Below, in pieces: positions 29,672-37,513 of a DNA stretch of 37,639 nucleotides (position 1 is its first letter; every line of letters begins with the position of its first letter). The position numbers were made by a program, and so were the translations under genes. This stretch comes from Halanaerobiales bacterium (GTDB taxonomy: Bacteria > Bacillota > Halanaerobiia > B1SED10-174), in contig PUNT01000038.1 of NCBI GenBank assembly GCA_003551905.1, forward strand, positions 1 to 37,639, in the 5' to 3' direction. The notes beneath the pieces are model-generated. The model searched no databases and was not told the DNA's origin. It was given only the letters and a program-made list of their open reading frames with translations.

Positions 29672-31297
29672 GTGAATTTTCCCAGGTACTTGAAATCCTA
29701 TGATCCCAAGGAGGTAGATATCAAGGAGGTAGACCTGGTTGTAGTTGGGAGCGGTCTGGCAGGGTTATATACAGCCTTAAAAGCAGGGGGACGAAGAATA
29801 GTTGTAATTACCAAGGAAAAGACAGAAGACAGTACCACCGGTTATGCACAGGGTGGAGTAGCTGCTGTACTCAGCGATGAAGATTCTCCCCAGCTTCACA
29901 TAAGGGATACACTGGCTGCAGGTGCGGATTTATGCTATGACGAAGCTGTAAAGACACTGGTGGAAGAAGGGCCCAGCAGGGTTCGGGAACTAATAGCGTT
30001 AGGAACAGATTTTGACCGGATTGAAGGAAACCTGGACCTGGGCTGGGAAGGTGCCCATAGCCAACCCCGGATACTCCATGCTCATGGGGATGCAACAGGG
30101 GAGGAGATCAGAAAAGCTCTGGTTCGGACCATACTGCACCTGGACTGGATTGATATTTATGAAGATACCTTCGCTTTGGACCTGGTAACCGGTCCCCAGG
30201 GTGAATGTGCCGGTGTTATAGCCTATGACCGTCCTCAGAAAAGGTTAACCTATTTTGCTTCTCCTGTTACTATCATTGCCAGCGGTGGTTGCGGTCAGGT
30301 TTATTCACAGACCAGCAATCCTGGGGTTTCTACTGGAGATGGTATGTCAATGGGTTACAGGGCGGGAGCAGCTCTTATGGATATGGAATTTTTCCAGTTT
30401 CACCCCACCACCTTATACAAACCGGGTGAACCTACCTTCTTAATTTCTGAAGCAGTTCGGGGAGAGGGAGGGGTTCTGCGGAATAAGAGCGGGCAGCGGT
30501 TTATGCTGGATTATCACCCTAACGCTGAGCTGGCCAGCAGGGATGTGGTTTCCCGGGCCATATTGACAGAAATGCGCAAAGACAATATGCCCCATGTCTG
30601 GCTGGATGTTACGCAGCTGGATTGTAAGTTTATCAAGCGAAGATTTCCCCGGATCTGTGAGAAGTGCAGTGAGTATGGTTATGATATCAGCAATGAACTC
30701 ATACCGGTAGTTCCTGCTGCTCATTATATTATTGGTGGTATTAAGACTGATATAAATGGTGCTACTTCCATGCCCGGCCTTTATTCCTGTGGTGAGGCAG
30801 CAGCAACAGGAGTTCATGGGGCTAACCGTCTGGCAAGCAATGCTCTCCTGGAGGGATTGGTATTTGGATGGCGCATTGCTCAGTTGCTGGCAGATAATGA
30901 TTTTCCCCGCCCCAAGGTGGAGGAAATGGAAAAGATGTTTTTGCAAGAGGAAAATTTGGGTGACGATGAAGAATTGATTAAGGTTCGGGAAAAGGTTCAA
31001 GAAATTATGATGGAAAAGGTGAGCATAGTCAGGGATCTCCGGGGATTACAAGAGGCTCTAAAGGAGATTGTTAAACTCAATGATTACCTTAACCGTTCCT
31101 ATTCAAAACCATCTAGCTGGGAAACTCAGAACATAATTGTTGTTGCTTATAGTATTATAAAAGCTGCTATCATGCGAGAAGAAAGCAGGGGCTGTCACTT
31201 CCGGACGGACTTCCCGGAGAAAAATCCTCTCTGGGAGAAGAAACACATAGTACTGGAAAAAGGGTTTGAGGAGGGCAAAATCATTGATCTTTCCTAA
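29672..31297 (+). CDS. nadB: L-aspartate oxidase
   Basis: About 541 residues. The FAD-binding motif VVVGSGLAGLYTAL lies near the N-terminus, followed by TGYAQGGVAAVLS, HAHGDATG, FFQFHPTTLY and the late GLYSCGEAAATGVHGANRLASN. It oxidises aspartate to iminoaspartate for NadA; in anaerobes fumarate is the likely acceptor. I choose GTG 29672, 8 nt after the G-rich SD; GTG 29663 overlaps that SD. It begins 12 bp after nadA and overlaps nadC. Confidence 0.95.
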   Translation: MNFPRYLKSYDPKEVDIKEVDLVVVGSGLAGLYTALKAGGRRIVVITKEKTEDSTTGYAQGGVAAVLSDEDSPQLHIRDTLAAGADLCYDEAVKTLVEEGPSRVRELIALGTDFDRIEGNLDLGWEGAHSQPRILHAHGDATGEEIRKALVRTILHLDWIDIYEDTFALDLVTGPQGECAGVIAYDRPQKRLTYFASPVTIIASGGCGQVYSQTSNPGVSTGDGMSMGYRAGAALMDMEFFQFHPTTLYKPGEPTFLISEAVRGEGGVLRNKSGQRFMLDYHPNAELASRDVVSRAILTEMRKDNMPHVWLDVTQLDCKFIKRRFPRICEKCSEYGYDISNELIPVVPAAHYIIGGIKTDINGATSMPGLYSCGEAAATGVHGANRLASNALLEGLVFGWRIAQLLADNDFPRPKVEEMEKMFLQEENLGDDEELIKVREKVQEIMMEKVSIVRDLRGLQEALKEIVKLNDYLNRSYSKPSSWETQNIIVVAYSIIKAAIMREESRGCHFRTDFPEKNPLWEKKHIVLEKGFEEGKIIDLS

Positions 31298-32117
31298 TCC
31301 AGCCCTGGACTGTCTGTTGGAAATGGCCCTGGAGGAAGACATAGGATCTGGCGACATAACAACAGAAGCCATTATAGGAGAGGATATAACCTCCCAAGCT
31401 GTACTTTTAGTAAAGGAAGCTGGAGTTCTGGCTGGGTTGCCTGTTGCAAGAAGAGTGTTTGAACTCCTGGGTGGAATTAGCTGGGAAAGCTTTTATGAGG
31501 ACGGGGATGAAGTTCTGGAAGAGTCTCAGGTAGCCCGGATACATGGTCCGTCCCGGATTATTCTACAAGGGGAGAGGCTTGCCTTGAACTTTTTGCAGCG
31601 CCTTTCCGGTATTGCCAGTATGACCCGGCTCATGGTGAAGAAAGTTGAGCCTTATGGTGTTCGGGTAGTGGATACTCGAAAAACCACGCCCCTTCTCCGC
31701 AGGCTGGAAAAGTATGCTGTTATAAAGGGTGGGGGGGCAAATCACCGCTTTGGTCTCTATGATGCTGTTCTAATCAAGGATAATCATATACTTGCTGCTG
31801 GTAGCATCAGAAGGGCTTTATCCCTGGTGCAAAAGCGAGTAGGCCACATGGTAAAGATAGAAGTTGAAGCAAAAAACCTGGAGGAAGTGCAGGAAGCCCT
31901 GGCTGGGGGAGCCCACATAATTCTTCTGGATAATATGTCCACTTCTGATTTGTGGGAGGCGGTTAAACTTATCAATGGTAGAGCTCTTACTGAAGCCTCC
32001 GGTAATATCACTGCGGATAATATTGAAGCTGTAGCCCGGGCAGGGGTTGACTATATTTCAATGGGTTGCCTCACCCATTCAGTAAAAGCTCTGGATATAA
32101 GTCTTAACTTCTGCTAG
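31284..32117 (+). CDS. nadC: Nicotinate-nucleotide pyrophosphorylase (quinolinate phosphoribosyltransferase)
   Basis: About 277 residues. Motifs are EEDIGSGDITTEAI, RLALNFLQRLSGIAS, VVDTRKTTPLLR, KYAVIKGGGANHRFGLYDAVLIKDNH and the phosphate-site region VDYISMGCLTHS. It joins quinolinate and PRPP to nicotinate mononucleotide, completing the de novo route begun by NadB and NadA. I choose TTG 31284, 8 nt after GAGGAGGG; the in-frame TTG 31266 overlaps that SD. The start lies inside the 3' end of nadB, giving a 14-bp overlap. Confidence 0.96.
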   Translation: MIFPNPALDCLLEMALEEDIGSGDITTEAIIGEDITSQAVLLVKEAGVLAGLPVARRVFELLGGISWESFYEDGDEVLEESQVARIHGPSRIILQGERLALNFLQRLSGIASMTRLMVKKVEPYGVRVVDTRKTTPLLRRLEKYAVIKGGGANHRFGLYDAVLIKDNHILAAGSIRRALSLVQKRVGHMVKIEVEAKNLEEVQEALAGGAHIILLDNMSTSDLWEAVKLINGRALTEASGNITADNIEAVARAGVDYISMGCLTHSVKALDISLNFC

Positions 32118-32124
32118 AGGTGGA

Positions 32125-32865
32125 ATGATGAAAATAAAAGAGCTGGAAAAGATTTTGCCAGGAAGAGTTTACTATTTCCCGGAAATAGATTCAACCAGCA
32201 GTTGTTTGCGCAGGAAGTTGCTGGAGGGTATGGTTCCCCAGGGTTCCCTGGTGTTGAGTGATATGCAAACTGCAGGGCGAGGCAGAAAGGACCGCTTTTG
32301 GTATTCACCACCTGGTGGTCTTTATTTTTCTTTATACCTGCAGGCCAGGGGTGAATGGGCGTGGTCTGCGTTTTCACTGGTGACAGCAGGTGCGGTCATT
32401 AAAGGATTAAAGGAGCATTTTGATCTTTCCTTTTGTGTGAAGTGGCCTAATGATATTATGCTAGAAAAGAAGAAACTGGCTGGAATTCTATGTGAAAAAT
32501 ATGGCCAGGATATGATTTTAGGTTTGGGCCTCAACTTGTGGTCCCAGCCGGAAAATGAGGTTACAGATGCTATTTCTTTGAAAGAAGTGCTGGATTTTGC
32601 ACCTGGTAGGACATCTCTACTGCTTTCTATTATCAGAAATCTCCTGCAGGATTATCAGATCTTTTTGCAGGAGGGTTTCAGTTTTTTTCATAAAAAGCTG
32701 GAGCGCTTGTCCTACCTTAAAGGCAAAGCTGTCCATATTTCAGGAGAAAAAAAGAAAGGAAAGGTACTGGGTTATACCGGGGAGGGGGCTTTGCTCCTGG
32801 AGCTCATTGATGGTCAAAAGATGAGTTTTTACAGTGGCACTGTAAGAGTTATTGAGGGAGGTTGA
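32125..32865 (+). CDS. birA: Biotin--[acetyl-CoA-carboxylase] ligase, without DNA-binding domain
   Basis: The 246-residue protein has the biotin-protein ligase core: EIDSTSSCLRRKL, the adenylation loop AGRGRKDRFWYSPPGGLYFSL, KWPNDIMLEKKKLAGIL and LGLGLNLW, plus the C-terminal SH3-like domain. The N-terminal helix-turn-helix of the bifunctional BirA repressor is absent, so it is expected to ligate biotin but not to regulate transcription. The usual GRGRxGR loop reads GRGRKDR here. ATG 32125 or 32128 follows AGAGGTGG. Confidence 0.92.
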   Translation: MMKIKELEKILPGRVYYFPEIDSTSSCLRRKLLEGMVPQGSLVLSDMQTAGRGRKDRFWYSPPGGLYFSLYLQARGEWAWSAFSLVTAGAVIKGLKEHFDLSFCVKWPNDIMLEKKKLAGILCEKYGQDMILGLGLNLWSQPENEVTDAISLKEVLDFAPGRTSLLLSIIRNLLQDYQIFLQEGFSFFHKKLERLSYLKGKAVHISGEKKKGKVLGYTGEGALLLELIDGQKMSFYSGTVRVIEGG

Positions 32866-32869
32866 GGAA

Positions 32870-33646
32870 ATGTTTTTAGCCCTGGATGTAGGCAATACCA
32901 ATACCATGCTGGGGATTTACCGGGGAAAGAAACTCATAAGGCACTGGAGGGTCTCCACTGACCGCAAGAAGACTGCTGATGAATACGGTGTTCTCTTTGC
33001 TAATCTCTTCTGCAGTGCAGATTTGTCCCCTAATGAAATCAATAGCGTCATGGTTTCCAGTGTGGTGCCACCGGTCAATGGAGTTCTGGAGAGAGCAATA
33101 GAAACCTACATAGAAGTTCTTCCCCGTTTCGTGGGGCCAGGCATAAAAACCGGCTTGAATATCAAAGTTGATAACCCTCGGGAAGTGGGAGCAGATAGAA
33201 TTGTTAATGCTGTGGCAGTTTATAACATCTATGGTGGTCCGGCTATAATTTTGGATTTTGGCACAGCTACAACCTTCTGTGCGTTATCTGCTGAGGGGCA
33301 CTACTATGGAGGTGCCATTGCCCCCGGCCTGGAACTGGCGGTGGAGGCACTGGTTAATAAAGCTTCCCAGTTACCCCGGATCAAGATCAGAGAAACCCAA
33401 AAAGCCATTGGCGCTAATACGGTAGCAGCCATGGAGGCAGGAATCTATTTTGGCTTCATTGGCCAGGTCCGGGAACTTATTAAACGGATGAAAACTGAGC
33501 TGGGAGGTGACCCTAAAATCATTGCTACCGGTGGCCTGGCCGGTACCCTGGCAGGGGAAGCACTGGAATGTGTGGATCATGTCCATCATTACCTGACCTT
33601 GGAAGGTTTGAGGTTCCTGGAGGAGCTGAACAGTAATGAAAGATGA
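32870..33646 (+). CDS. coaX: Type III pantothenate kinase
   Basis: The 258-residue ASKHA-fold kinase phosphorylates pantothenate, the first step from pantothenate to CoA. Motifs are LALDVGNTNTMLGIY, NPREVGADRIVNA, ILDFGTATTF and GGAIAPGLELAVEAL. The start is ATG 32870, close to TTGAGGAA; the in-frame TTG 32852 lies before the SD GAGGGAGG. It sits four genes after the pantothenate genes, so CoA and NAD precursor genes are mixed in one block. It overlaps dusB by 11 bp. Confidence 0.95.
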   Translation: MFLALDVGNTNTMLGIYRGKKLIRHWRVSTDRKKTADEYGVLFANLFCSADLSPNEINSVMVSSVVPPVNGVLERAIETYIEVLPRFVGPGIKTGLNIKVDNPREVGADRIVNAVAVYNIYGGPAIILDFGTATTFCALSAEGHYYGGAIAPGLELAVEALVNKASQLPRIKIRETQKAIGANTVAAMEAGIYFGFIGQVRELIKRMKTELGGDPKIIATGGLAGTLAGEALECVDHVHHYLTLEGLRFLEELNSNER

Positions 33647-34583
33647 CGTGCCGGTTATGATGGCTCCCATGGCAGGGATCACTGATAGAGCATTTCGCAC
33701 AATAGTTAAGGAACATGGCGCTGATCTGGCTTTTACCCAGATGGTAAGCGCCAGGGGGCTTCTGGAGAACAACAGGCAGTCTTTTAAAATACTGGATCTG
33801 GAGGGGGAAAAACAGCCCCGGGCAGTGCAGCTTTTTGGCTCCTGCCCTCAGATAATGGGGGAAGCAGTTGCTCTTGTGGAAGCAAAGTATTCTCCGACAA
33901 ATATCAATTTAAATGCTGGGTGCCCAACCCCCAAAGTGGTAAAAGTAGGTATGGGAGCCGCTTTAATGCGAAATCCGCAACTTCTTGGCAAAATTGTTGC
34001 CAGCATGGCCAGACAGGTCAAGTGTCAGTTGAGTGTTAAGATACGCTCTGGATGGAGTGATAAAGAAATTAATGCCCTGGAGGTAGCCAGGAGATGTCAG
34101 GAGGCCGGCGCTCATATGCTCATAGTCCATGGCCGGACCCGGGAACAATTCTACCAGGGTAGGGCCCGGTGGAGCATTATTGCTGCTGTGAGAGAGGAGC
34201 TGGAGATACCTGTTATAGGTAATGGTGATATTTTTGCACCCCATGATGGGGTCAGGATGCTAAAAGAAACTGACTGCCAGGGAATTATGCTGGCCCGGGG
34301 AGCCCGGGGCAATCCCTGGTTGTTCACGGGGATAAAGAGGGTTCTTAAGGGAGAAGAACCGGTATTTCCCAGTTTGCAGGAGCGTTTTGAGGTCATTTTT
34401 CGCCATCTGGAATTGGCCTTTAAATTCAGTGAGGAGCATGTTGCTATAAAGGAGATGCGCAAGCATCTGTCCTGGTATATCAAAGGATTGCCAGATGCTA
34501 GAAGAGCCCGGGATCATATAATGAAGATTGAGGATTCACAGGAGCTAGTAGAATATTTGCAAGGTTATGCTGATGAATTTTAG
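33636..34583 (+). CDS. dusB: tRNA-dihydrouridine synthase
   Basis: The 315-residue FMN enzyme reduces specific uridines of tRNA to dihydrouridine. It shows MMAPMAGITDRAFR, TQMVSARGL, the catalytic cysteine in NLNAGCPTPKVVKVGMGAAL, KIRSGWS, VHGRTREQFYQG and GNGDIF. Its position after coaX is common in Clostridia. It overlaps coaX by 11 bp at the start and is followed 19 bp later by a phosphoesterase start. Confidence 0.95.
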   Translation: MKDDVPVMMAPMAGITDRAFRTIVKEHGADLAFTQMVSARGLLENNRQSFKILDLEGEKQPRAVQLFGSCPQIMGEAVALVEAKYSPTNINLNAGCPTPKVVKVGMGAALMRNPQLLGKIVASMARQVKCQLSVKIRSGWSDKEINALEVARRCQEAGAHMLIVHGRTREQFYQGRARWSIIAAVREELEIPVIGNGDIFAPHDGVRMLKETDCQGIMLARGARGNPWLFTGIKRVLKGEEPVFPSLQERFEVIFRHLELAFKFSEEHVAIKEMRKHLSWYIKGLPDARRARDHIMKIEDSQELVEYLQGYADEF

Positions 34584-34602
34584 AAGAAAGGGGTTGAAGG
34601 GG

Positions 34603-35100
34603 ATGGATAAAGTTCTAGCAGTAATATCTGATTTGCATGTGCCGGATATGTATAATGAGCTCCCCAGGGGTTTGATCAAGGAACTGGTTGGTGCTGATAC
34701 TATTATCTGCGCCGGCGATATAACCAGGCTGGAGGTGCTAAAAGAACTGGAAGAGGTTGCTCCGGTGGAAGCAGTTCATGGGAATAGATGCAGTGTACAG
34801 CTGCAGGAAAAATTGCCTGAATTTAAGAAACTTGATTTTTCGGGTTTAACAATTGGTGTAACCCATGGAACCGGCCCCTTCTTCAACCAGAAAAAGCGTA
34901 TGCTAAAAAGAGCAAGGAGAGAAGGATGTGCTATCATTGTCTATGGCCATTCCCACCGTCCCTCCCATCAGGAGATGGGAGAAGTGGTTCTTTTGAACCC
35001 CGGGAGTCCTACCTGTCCTTTAAAAGAAGCTCCCAGGAGTATGGCCAGGATCCATCTGGGAAAAAGGAGTTTTAAAACGGAAATTATCAATCTTGAATAG
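34603..35100 (+). CDS. YfcE/MJ0936-type metallophosphoesterase
   Basis: I start at ATG 34603 (SD GAAGGGG), giving 165 residues. The in-frame ATG 34567 lies inside dusB. Metal-binding motifs of the calcineurin-like superfamily are SDLHVP, CAGDIT, VHGNR (in place of GNcD), THGT and YGHSHRPS. Relatives hydrolyse phosphodiesters or small phosphate esters with Mn or Ni; the substrate here cannot be deduced. Last gene of the + strand block, facing the - strand pair across a shared terminator. Confidence 0.88.
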   Translation: MDKVLAVISDLHVPDMYNELPRGLIKELVGADTIICAGDITRLEVLKELEEVAPVEAVHGNRCSVQLQEKLPEFKKLDFSGLTIGVTHGTGPFFNQKKRMLKRARREGCAIIVYGHSHRPSHQEMGEVVLLNPGSPTCPLKEAPRSMARIHLGKRSFKTEIINLE

Positions 35101-35103
35101 AAA

Positions 35104-35126
35104 AGCCCCCTCAAAATGAGGGGGCT
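35104..35126. terminator. Bidirectional terminator between convergent genes
   Basis: AGCCCCCTC and GAGGGGGCT pair around AAAAT. On the - strand the stem is followed by CTTTTCT and on the + strand by AAATTA, so it is a better terminator for the - strand pair. Confidence 0.82.
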
Positions 35127-35153
35127 AAATTACTGCCTGAAATTCAAAAATTT

Positions 35154-36062
35154 TTATTTTTTCAGATCCACAACCCGGGGGGCATAGTTGAGTTCATCCA
35201 AAACCCTGTTATAATCTTCAGCAGTTATTTCTTTTGGATTTTTCTCCAGATAGGCCACCAGAATTGCCTCCATTACATTGGTGCCGAAAGAACGGTTATT
35301 GATTTCAGGTGTTGTGGTAATAAGAAGTTTTGCTCCCAGCTCTCTAAGCTTATTCACATCTTTGTCAGTAACCGTGTTGGTAATTACTATTTTGTCAACC
35401 AGTTTTTGGGGCATATATTTCTTAATGTAGTGGAAATCACCAGCTATAACATCACTGGCATCATAATAGCGGTTGTGGATAAAACGAGACTCATTATCCT
35501 GTGATGCTCCTACCGGGTAAACCAGGCGAAAGGGTAGGCGAGTTATAATGGGGGCTATGGTTGTTGCTGCCAGGCGTAACCCTCTCATGGTTTTTATGGG
35601 AAAGGGAAGGTTCAGGGCAAAGATGAGGTCACCGAAAAGGGTTGTGGCGCCAGTATCAATAAAAGCCTCAGCCATGCCGAATCTGTCTACAGCACATACA
35701 ACCAGGACTTTTTTGCTGGCAAAATTCAAACCCAGTTCCTGGTCAGCATATCTAATAGCCTTTTTCTCAAGAATATCCTTGAGGCCGTTGCCATCCACAA
35801 CAGGGGTCTTGTTTACATTTTTAATGAGTTTCAGGGCTTCCTTAAAATAATATTTCTTTCTACCAGCAGTAATGAAGAGACTAATTCCTCCCATGCCTAT
35901 AGCATCAGCTTTGCCATCCATCTCTTCGTAAAGGGCTTTGGTTTTTTTCAGGTCTCCATCTGTTCCCAGCCTTTCAATGAGAAATTCCTGTCCCAGGATT
36001 TCCTTGACCACCCTGTGGTTGCGACTGGAGGAGCCAAGACTTATGCTGACCACGTGTTTCAA
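35154..36062 (-). CDS. Conserved Clostridia protein of unknown function
   Basis: The 302-residue protein has no signal peptide or membrane span. Visible blocks are VSISLGSSSRNHRVV at the N-terminus, RLGTDGDLKK, AIGMGGISLFITAGRKKYYF, KTPVVDGNGLKDILE, DRFGMAEAFIDTGATTLFGDL and LLITTTPEINNRSFGTNVMEA. The GMGG and related glycine-rich turns suggest a nucleotide- or sugar-binding alpha/beta fold. From memory, homologues are labelled 'quinate 5-dehydrogenase' in some databases; I see nothing in the sequence that supports that and would not transfer it. Its ATG overlaps the stop of the upstream HTH regulator gene by 4 bp (ATGA), so the two are a functional pair. Confidence 0.75.
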   Translation of the reverse strand: MKHVVSISLGSSSRNHRVVKEILGQEFLIERLGTDGDLKKTKALYEEMDGKADAIGMGGISLFITAGRKKYYFKEALKLIKNVNKTPVVDGNGLKDILEKKAIRYADQELGLNFASKKVLVVCAVDRFGMAEAFIDTGATTLFGDLIFALNLPFPIKTMRGLRLAATTIAPIITRLPFRLVYPVGASQDNESRFIHNRYYDASDVIAGDFHYIKKYMPQKLVDKIVITNTVTDKDVNKLRELGAKLLITTTPEINNRSFGTNVMEAILVAYLEKNPKEITAEDYNRVLDELNYAPRVVDLKK

Positions 36063-36598
36063 GAATCATCCCTCCTCAACTTTATCTGCTCAACAACCTT
36101 CTGAAGTTCATCTATGTCCACAGTGATGTCTCTCTTTATTGGAGAGGTCCCCAGAGGAAAACCTATCACTTCTCCTTCAAATATGTTTTCAACGATGCCC
36201 AGACGCATGTCTGAACCCATGAAGATCAGCACGTCATATTCCTGTAATTCTCCTAGCAGGTGCAGGAGCTCATTGAATAAGGTGATACCGTCCTTTTCCC
36301 TGATAAAGGCCCATCGCTCTTCATCATTCATGACCATGGTAAAATCAATGCCCTGTTCTTCTGCCATACTTTGCACTTCCTCTTTATTGGCGATGGGAAA
36401 ACCGATCAGGGCAATGCGATTGCCTTTGCGAACCTGGCCTAAAGATTCCAGCCGGGAAATTAAACTTCTTTCCAGGCTGAGCTTTTCCGCTACTTCTTTC
36501 TGAGAATAGCCCTGGGCCCGCAGTTCAAATATGTGACCTATTATTTTTTGAATTTTTACCTGACTTATAAGCTTATCGCCGATGCGGATAAACTGCAC
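36059..36598 (-). CDS. Helix-turn-helix regulator paired with the unknown protein
   Basis: I choose the GTG at 36598, 8 nt after AAGAGGTGA, giving about 179 residues; the GTG at 36607 is part of that SD. Residues about 20-50 form a helix-turn-helix (LRAQGYSQKEVAEKLSLERSLISRLESLG). The remainder is an alpha/beta domain with IALIGFPIANKEEV, DFTMVMNDEERWAF and YDVLIFMGSDMRLGIVENIF, perhaps a ligand-sensing part. No characterised family comes to mind. A palindrome covers the predicted start point of its own promoter, which suggests autoregulation. It overlaps the downstream gene by 4 bp. Confidence 0.75.
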   Translation of the reverse strand: MQFIRIGDKLISQVKIQKIIGHIFELRAQGYSQKEVAEKLSLERSLISRLESLGQVRKGNRIALIGFPIANKEEVQSMAEEQGIDFTMVMNDEERWAFIREKDGITLFNELLHLLGELQEYDVLIFMGSDMRLGIVENIFEGEVIGFPLGTSPIKRDITVDIDELQKVVEQIKLRRDDS

Positions 36599-36620
36599 AA
36601 CTATCACCTCTTAGCAGGGT

Positions 36621-36637
36621 GTGCACAAAATGTGCTC
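36621..36637 (-). promoter_or_regulatory. Candidate operator: palindrome at the regulator's start point
   Basis: GTGCACA and TGTGCTC (read on +) form an inverted repeat with a 3-bp spacer, 6 of 7 positions symmetric. It begins at the transcription start predicted from the promoter at 36644-36672, where a bound repressor would block transcription. Confidence 0.5.
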
Positions 36638-36643
36638 AAAACA

Positions 36644-36672
36644 ATTATATCAGAATAGAAAGGGTTTAACAA
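36644..36672 (-). promoter_or_regulatory. SigA promoter of the - strand regulator pair
   Basis: On the - strand TTGTTA (36672-36667) and TATAAT (36649-36644) with a 17-bp spacer. Confidence 0.75.
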
Positions 36673-36805
36673 TAGTAAAAAAGATTGAGGAGTGTAGCTG
36701 AATCTCTGAGCTTAAATATTGACAGGGAGGAGCATACTGTGCTAAGCTCTTACCAGGTTTTAGGATATAAAGATTGCTCTTGAATATTCAGGGAGGGATT
36801 TTTCT

Positions 36806-36985
36806 ATGCTTCTGGATAGAAGAAACCTGCCAGGAGTTGTGGGAGGTATTGTTTTTGCCTTAGTCTGGCTGATCATATCAGGTTTTGAAAACTACCTGCA
36901 ATCAATTTTCGGTGGTCTGGTTTTTATGCTGACCTGGTTTGCTGTCAACTGGATTGTTTATAAATCGGAGAAAGGTAAAAGGTGA
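36806..36985 (+). CDS. Small two-span membrane protein (59 residues)
   Basis: The ATG follows AGGGAGGG at 8 nt. The peptide has an N-terminal basic segment (LLDRRN), two hydrophobic spans (GGIVFALVWLIISGF and IFGGLVFMLTWFAVNWIV) and a basic tail (SEKGKR). It is too short for routine ORF lists but has good SD spacing and a sensible topology. I recognise no family. The 120 bp before it (36673-36805) contain a TTGACA at 36719-36724 without a good -10 at normal distance, so its promoter is unclear. Confidence 0.55.
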   Translation: MLLDRRNLPGVVGGIVFALVWLIISGFENYLQSIFGGLVFMLTWFAVNWIVYKSEKGKR

Positions 36986-37101
36986 AAACCTTGTAGAAGT
37001 TTAGTGAGAGAGGACTTGTTTTTCACTGGAGAAACACCTTTGCACAATGAATCAATCTCCAATTGCTGACATTATAGAGGGTTCTTTGCTAAACTTTTTA
37101 T

Positions 37102-37149
37102 CAGGTGATGGGGCTCACCTGTAATCGCCATCGTGCTACTGGCTCCTGC
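37102..37149 (+). ncRNA. Fluoride (crcB-type) riboswitch-like aptamer
   Basis: The core AGGTGATGGGGCTCACCT matches the fluoride aptamer start (GGNGATGGNG..CNCC), and it is followed by GTAATCGCC and TGCTACTGGCTCCTGC, close to the consensus GCTGATGGCTCCTRC with changes in the GAT part. The final CTCCTGC is also the left arm of the terminator at 37143-37162, which is the usual expression platform: fluoride binding should prevent termination. No fluoride channel or exporter gene follows. The stretch 36986-37101 before it shows no gene. Confidence 0.72.
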
Positions 37150-37172
37150 TTGTAGGCAGGAGTTTGTTTATT
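37143..37172 (+). terminator. Terminator overlapping the fluoride-type aptamer
   Basis: CTCCTGC (37143-37149) pairs with GCAGGAG (37156-37162), followed by TTTGTTTATTT. The left arm is shared with the aptamer. Confidence 0.72.
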
Positions 37173-37199
37173 TATAGACAGAAGATTTGTAGTTAGGGA

Positions 37200-37358
37200 G
37201 TGACAATAATACAATCAGTGAAGGAAGATGTCAGGCAACGAATAAAGGAAGCGGAAGAATTATTTAGATGTTATAGGAAAACTAGCAGAAAACCGCGTCA
37301 GCTTGCGGCGCGGATGAATGCGTCACGCCATACATCCACACTCTTTCTATTTGCATAG
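37200..37358 (+). CDS. Possible small ORF or gene remnant after the fluoride-type riboswitch
   Basis: A 52-codon frame starts at GTG 37200 (or GTG 37218) and ends at TAG 37356. The peptide is basic and helical (SVKEDVRQRIKEAEELFRCY, then KTSRKPRQLAARMN). The SD is poorly placed. It does not resemble CrcB/Fluc, ClC-type channels, enolase or any other common fluoride-riboswitch target. The segment CGCGTCAGCTTGCGGCGCGG is more GC-rich than its surroundings, which hints at inserted DNA. It may be a remnant left by rearrangement. Confidence 0.2.
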   Translation: MTIIQSVKEDVRQRIKEAEELFRCYRKTSRKPRQLAARMNASRHTSTLFLFA

Positions 37359-37448
37359 ATAATTTACTATAGCAAAATATCTATATAGGGGGTGTGAAGA
37401 TTAAAAACATGAAAATTAATATGGCTATCAATTTAACTCCAAAACCCC

Positions 37449-37478
37449 TTGCCAACCAAACCCGCGTTCTGATATAAT
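37449..37478 (+). promoter_or_regulatory. SigA-type promoter before the transposase-like ORF
   Basis: TTGCCA (37449-37454) and TATAAT (37473-37478) with an 18-bp spacer. The region 37359-37448 otherwise shows no gene. Confidence 0.55.
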
Positions 37479-37513
37479 AAGGTTGCAGAACAAAAGTTTG
37501 GGAGGCGAGAACT

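Noticed and set aside
36730-36746. Possible second copy of the regulator operator (GAGCATACTGTGCT)
   Set aside because: The half-sites resemble those at 36621-36637 but the spacing differs by two bases, so binding by the same dimer is doubtful.
37380-37478. 22-codon frame starting near 37411
   Set aside because: No proper SD spacing, and it overlaps the promoter of the transposase-like ORF.
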